A stretch of 6,527 nt of DNA, taken from contig DFGU01000005.1 of the NCBI GenBank assembly GCA_002371785.1, positions 1-6,527 on the forward strand, in the 5' to 3' direction. Each line of letters opens with the position of its first letter. The stretch's first letter is position 1. The notes under the pieces were generated by a model, which made no database searches, was not told the origin of the DNA, and saw only the letters and a program-made list of their open reading frames with translations. The DNA comes from Bacteroidales bacterium UBA3742. Its GTDB lineage: Bacteria > Bacteroidota > Bacteroidia > Bacteroidales > Paludibacteraceae. Positions 5,166-6,527 of the stretch are shown in pieces. Both the position numbers and the translations under genes were made by a program.

Positions 5166-5186
5166 GTCGTTGGTCGTTGGTCGTTA
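5166..5186. repeat. Tandem array of three 7-nt units
   Basis: On the plus strand GTCGTTG, GTCGTTG and GTCGTTA follow head to tail, 5-6 nt beyond the stop codon of the ATPase gene. This is the same placement and the same 7-nt period as the array at 713-740, but with a different unit. The remaining gap to the glycosyltransferase promoter (5081-5165) is very AT-rich, and I see no clear terminator hairpin in it. Confidence 0.7.
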
Positions 5187-5191
5187 GCTGC

Positions 5192-6403
5192 CTAGTACAG
5201 CTCGTTCATGCTTAAGAACTGTCGTAAATGGATATGTTTGATTCCCTCAATATCGGAAATGGTATTGAGTGGATTCATAGATACCACGATTTTAGGATGG
5301 TTGTTTTTAATGGCCTGTAAGTTACCGAACTCTCTTTTCTCTGTTTGCTCATCGGCAATCAGGTATGCAACTTGGATGTATATAGTTTGTTCGTTCTTCT
5401 CTGCTACAAAATCAATCTCTGTATTACGTAGTTGTCCGACGCGGATGGTGTACCCAAGACGTAAGAGGTGGAGGAATACGGCATTCTCAATACGTTTTTC
5501 TATGTCGTTTGTTTGGTGGGTGCGAACAAGCTTATTGCGAATCCCCAAGTCTTCAAAGTAGTACTTGTTGTTATTCTCAAGAAGTTGTTTGCCATGTATA
5601 TCATAACGCGGCACTTCGTATGTCAGATAAGCGTTGCAGAGGTATGTGAGGTAGTTTTGGATAATGACAGACGATAGGGGTTCTCCTTGTGAGCGTAGGA
5701 ATTTCATGATCGAGTTTGGCGACATGATTTTTCCGATGTTGTCGCTTGCAAAACGGCTAAGGTTGATAAAGGATGTGACGTTCCTAATTTGTTCGCGTTG
5801 GATGATGTCTTTTAGAACGATAGTATCATAGACGCTTTGTAGATAGTCCTTTATAAGATCTGTGTTCTCTAATCCAATCAGTCGCAAGTAGGGTAGTCCT
5901 CCCCATAGGAGATATTTTTGTAGTGCCTCATCAGAATCTGCTAATTGATGAAAGAATAGGAACTCGGTGTAACTAAGCGCGTGAATAGGAATTTCAATGT
6001 AGCGTGCAGCGAGCAAGGTGGACAACTCGCTACTCAGCATTTTTGCATTGCTACCGGTAATTATAATATCCGTCTTGTCTTTTTTTATCCAACTTCGCAC
6101 AGCGTGTTCAAAGCCGATAATATCTTGCACTTCATCAATCAGAATATAATTATGCTTATCTTGTGCAAAGTGTTCTGTGATATAGGCATTGAGATTCTCA
6201 TATGTCGTGATAGAATCAAACGCGTTGTCTTCTTTGTCTATATAGATGACGTTGGAGTTAGTATCCGTTTGCTTTTCTTGTGCCAATAGACGGAGACACA
6301 TACTTTTTCCAACCCGACGTTGTCCGGTTAATACGATGATGATTTGTTTGTCCAGCCATTGAGCAATTTGTTGCGTGTAGTGTTCTCGATGTAGTAGTTC
6401 CAT
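5192..6403 (-). CDS. AAA-type ATPase with C-terminal DUF4143-like domain
   Basis: The 403-residue product has the two-part layout of the AAA_14/DUF4143 family (COG1373), which is abundant and often multicopy in Bacteroidota. The N-terminal ATPase shows Walker A GQRRVGKS (27-34), Walker B YILIDE (86-91) and a sensor-like IITGSNAKML (114-123). A middle region includes LLWGGLPYLRL (165-175) and the helical SVYDTIVLKDII (190-201), both characteristic of the family. The C-terminal part, from about 280, has NKYYFEDLGIRN (279-290), E307, TEIDFVAE (328-335) and IYIQVAY (341-347). This resembles a PD-(D/E)XK-like core in which the usual Lys position is Gln (Q344). The biological role of the family is not established; regulatory and defence roles have been suggested for relatives, and none is shown here. 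The gene has its own promoter, no partner gene, and is clearly more AT-rich than its neighbours (22 G+C of 60 at 5281-5340 against 43 of 60 at 4201-4260, by hand count), suggesting acquisition by transfer. Confidence 0.9.
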   Translation of the reverse strand: MELLHREHYTQQIAQWLDKQIIIVLTGQRRVGKSMCLRLLAQEKQTDTNSNVIYIDKEDNAFDSITTYENLNAYITEHFAQDKHNYILIDEVQDIIGFEHAVRSWIKKDKTDIIITGSNAKMLSSELSTLLAARYIEIPIHALSYTEFLFFHQLADSDEALQKYLLWGGLPYLRLIGLENTDLIKDYLQSVYDTIVLKDIIQREQIRNVTSFINLSRFASDNIGKIMSPNSIMKFLRSQGEPLSSVIIQNYLTYLCNAYLTYEVPRYDIHGKQLLENNNKYYFEDLGIRNKLVRTHQTNDIEKRIENAVFLHLLRLGYTIRVGQLRNTEIDFVAEKNEQTIYIQVAYLIADEQTEKREFGNLQAIKNNHPKIVVSMNPLNTISDIEGIKHIHLRQFLSMNELY

Positions 6404-6426
6404 AGTGCGTCATTTTTATTGCGCTG

Positions 6427-6458
6427 CAAAGGTACTGCTTTTTTTTGATATACGCAAA
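6427..6458 (-). promoter_or_regulatory. Bacteroides-type promoter of the AAA/DUF4143 ATPase gene
   Basis: On the minus strand TTTG (6458-6455) is followed after 20 nt by TACCTTTG (6434-6427), an excellent match to the TAnnTTTG consensus. The start would lie near 6420, leaving a leader of under 20 nt before the ATG at 6403. A short dyad TTGC-AGC-GCAA overlaps the box and start region. Upstream of this (6459-6527) the sequence is AT-rich, and I see no further gene or site in it. Confidence 0.75.
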
Positions 6459-6527
6459 TCTTTTTGAAAAAATATTAAGTATATTTAAGTTTTTGCTCAA
6501 AATGTGCAAAAATATAAAGTATGGTTT

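Noticed and set aside
5192..6403. A new antiphage or toxin-antitoxin system built on the AAA/DUF4143 gene.
   Set aside because: The gene is alone, with its own promoter and no partner, and the family is common; there is no sequence evidence for a defence role.

Overview
The window looks like chromosomal DNA from a member of the Bacteroidota, most likely Bacteroidales. Three intergenic regions carry the promoter form known from Bacteroides (TTTG, a 20-nt spacer, then TAnnTTTG), no Shine-Dalgarno-like sites stand out, and the Frr, PyrH, TpiA and DUF4143-type ATPase proteins resemble those of that phylum. The genus cannot be fixed from the sequence. Every gene I can support is on the minus strand, so transcription runs from high to low coordinates.

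In transcription order there appear to be three units. (1) 6458-5192: a promoter and one AT-rich gene for an AAA ATPase with a C-terminal DUF4143-type domain. (2) 5080-2838: a promoter, a GT4-family glycosyltransferase, an exported alpha/beta-hydrolase (putative esterase) whose start lies 86 nt inside the glycosyltransferase gene, a repeat array, and an A/T-rich hairpin terminator. (3) 2840 to the left edge: a promoter that begins in the T-tract of that terminator, then tpiA (triosephosphate isomerase), a gamma-carbonic-anhydrase-like hexapeptide protein, pyrH (UMP kinase), frr (ribosome recycling factor) and the first 42 codons of an exported protein. The last four of these are tightly packed (8-nt overlap, 53-nt gap, 0-nt gap). 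Whether tpiA is co-transcribed with them is inferred from the absence of a visible promoter or terminator in the 55-nt gap that follows it.

The protein-coding content is ordinary: glycolysis, pyrimidine nucleotide supply, ribosome recycling, and a probable envelope-sugar unit. I see no convincing new defence or mobile system. The unusual material is between the genes. At least nine copies of a small modular repeat (AGACC, short hairpin box, TAAAAG) lie on either side of tpiA. The hairpin boxes differ in sequence but stay self-complementary, and one array runs into the esterase gene, where it supplies the last residues and the stop codon. Separately, two intergenic regions carry short tandem arrays of 7-nt units.
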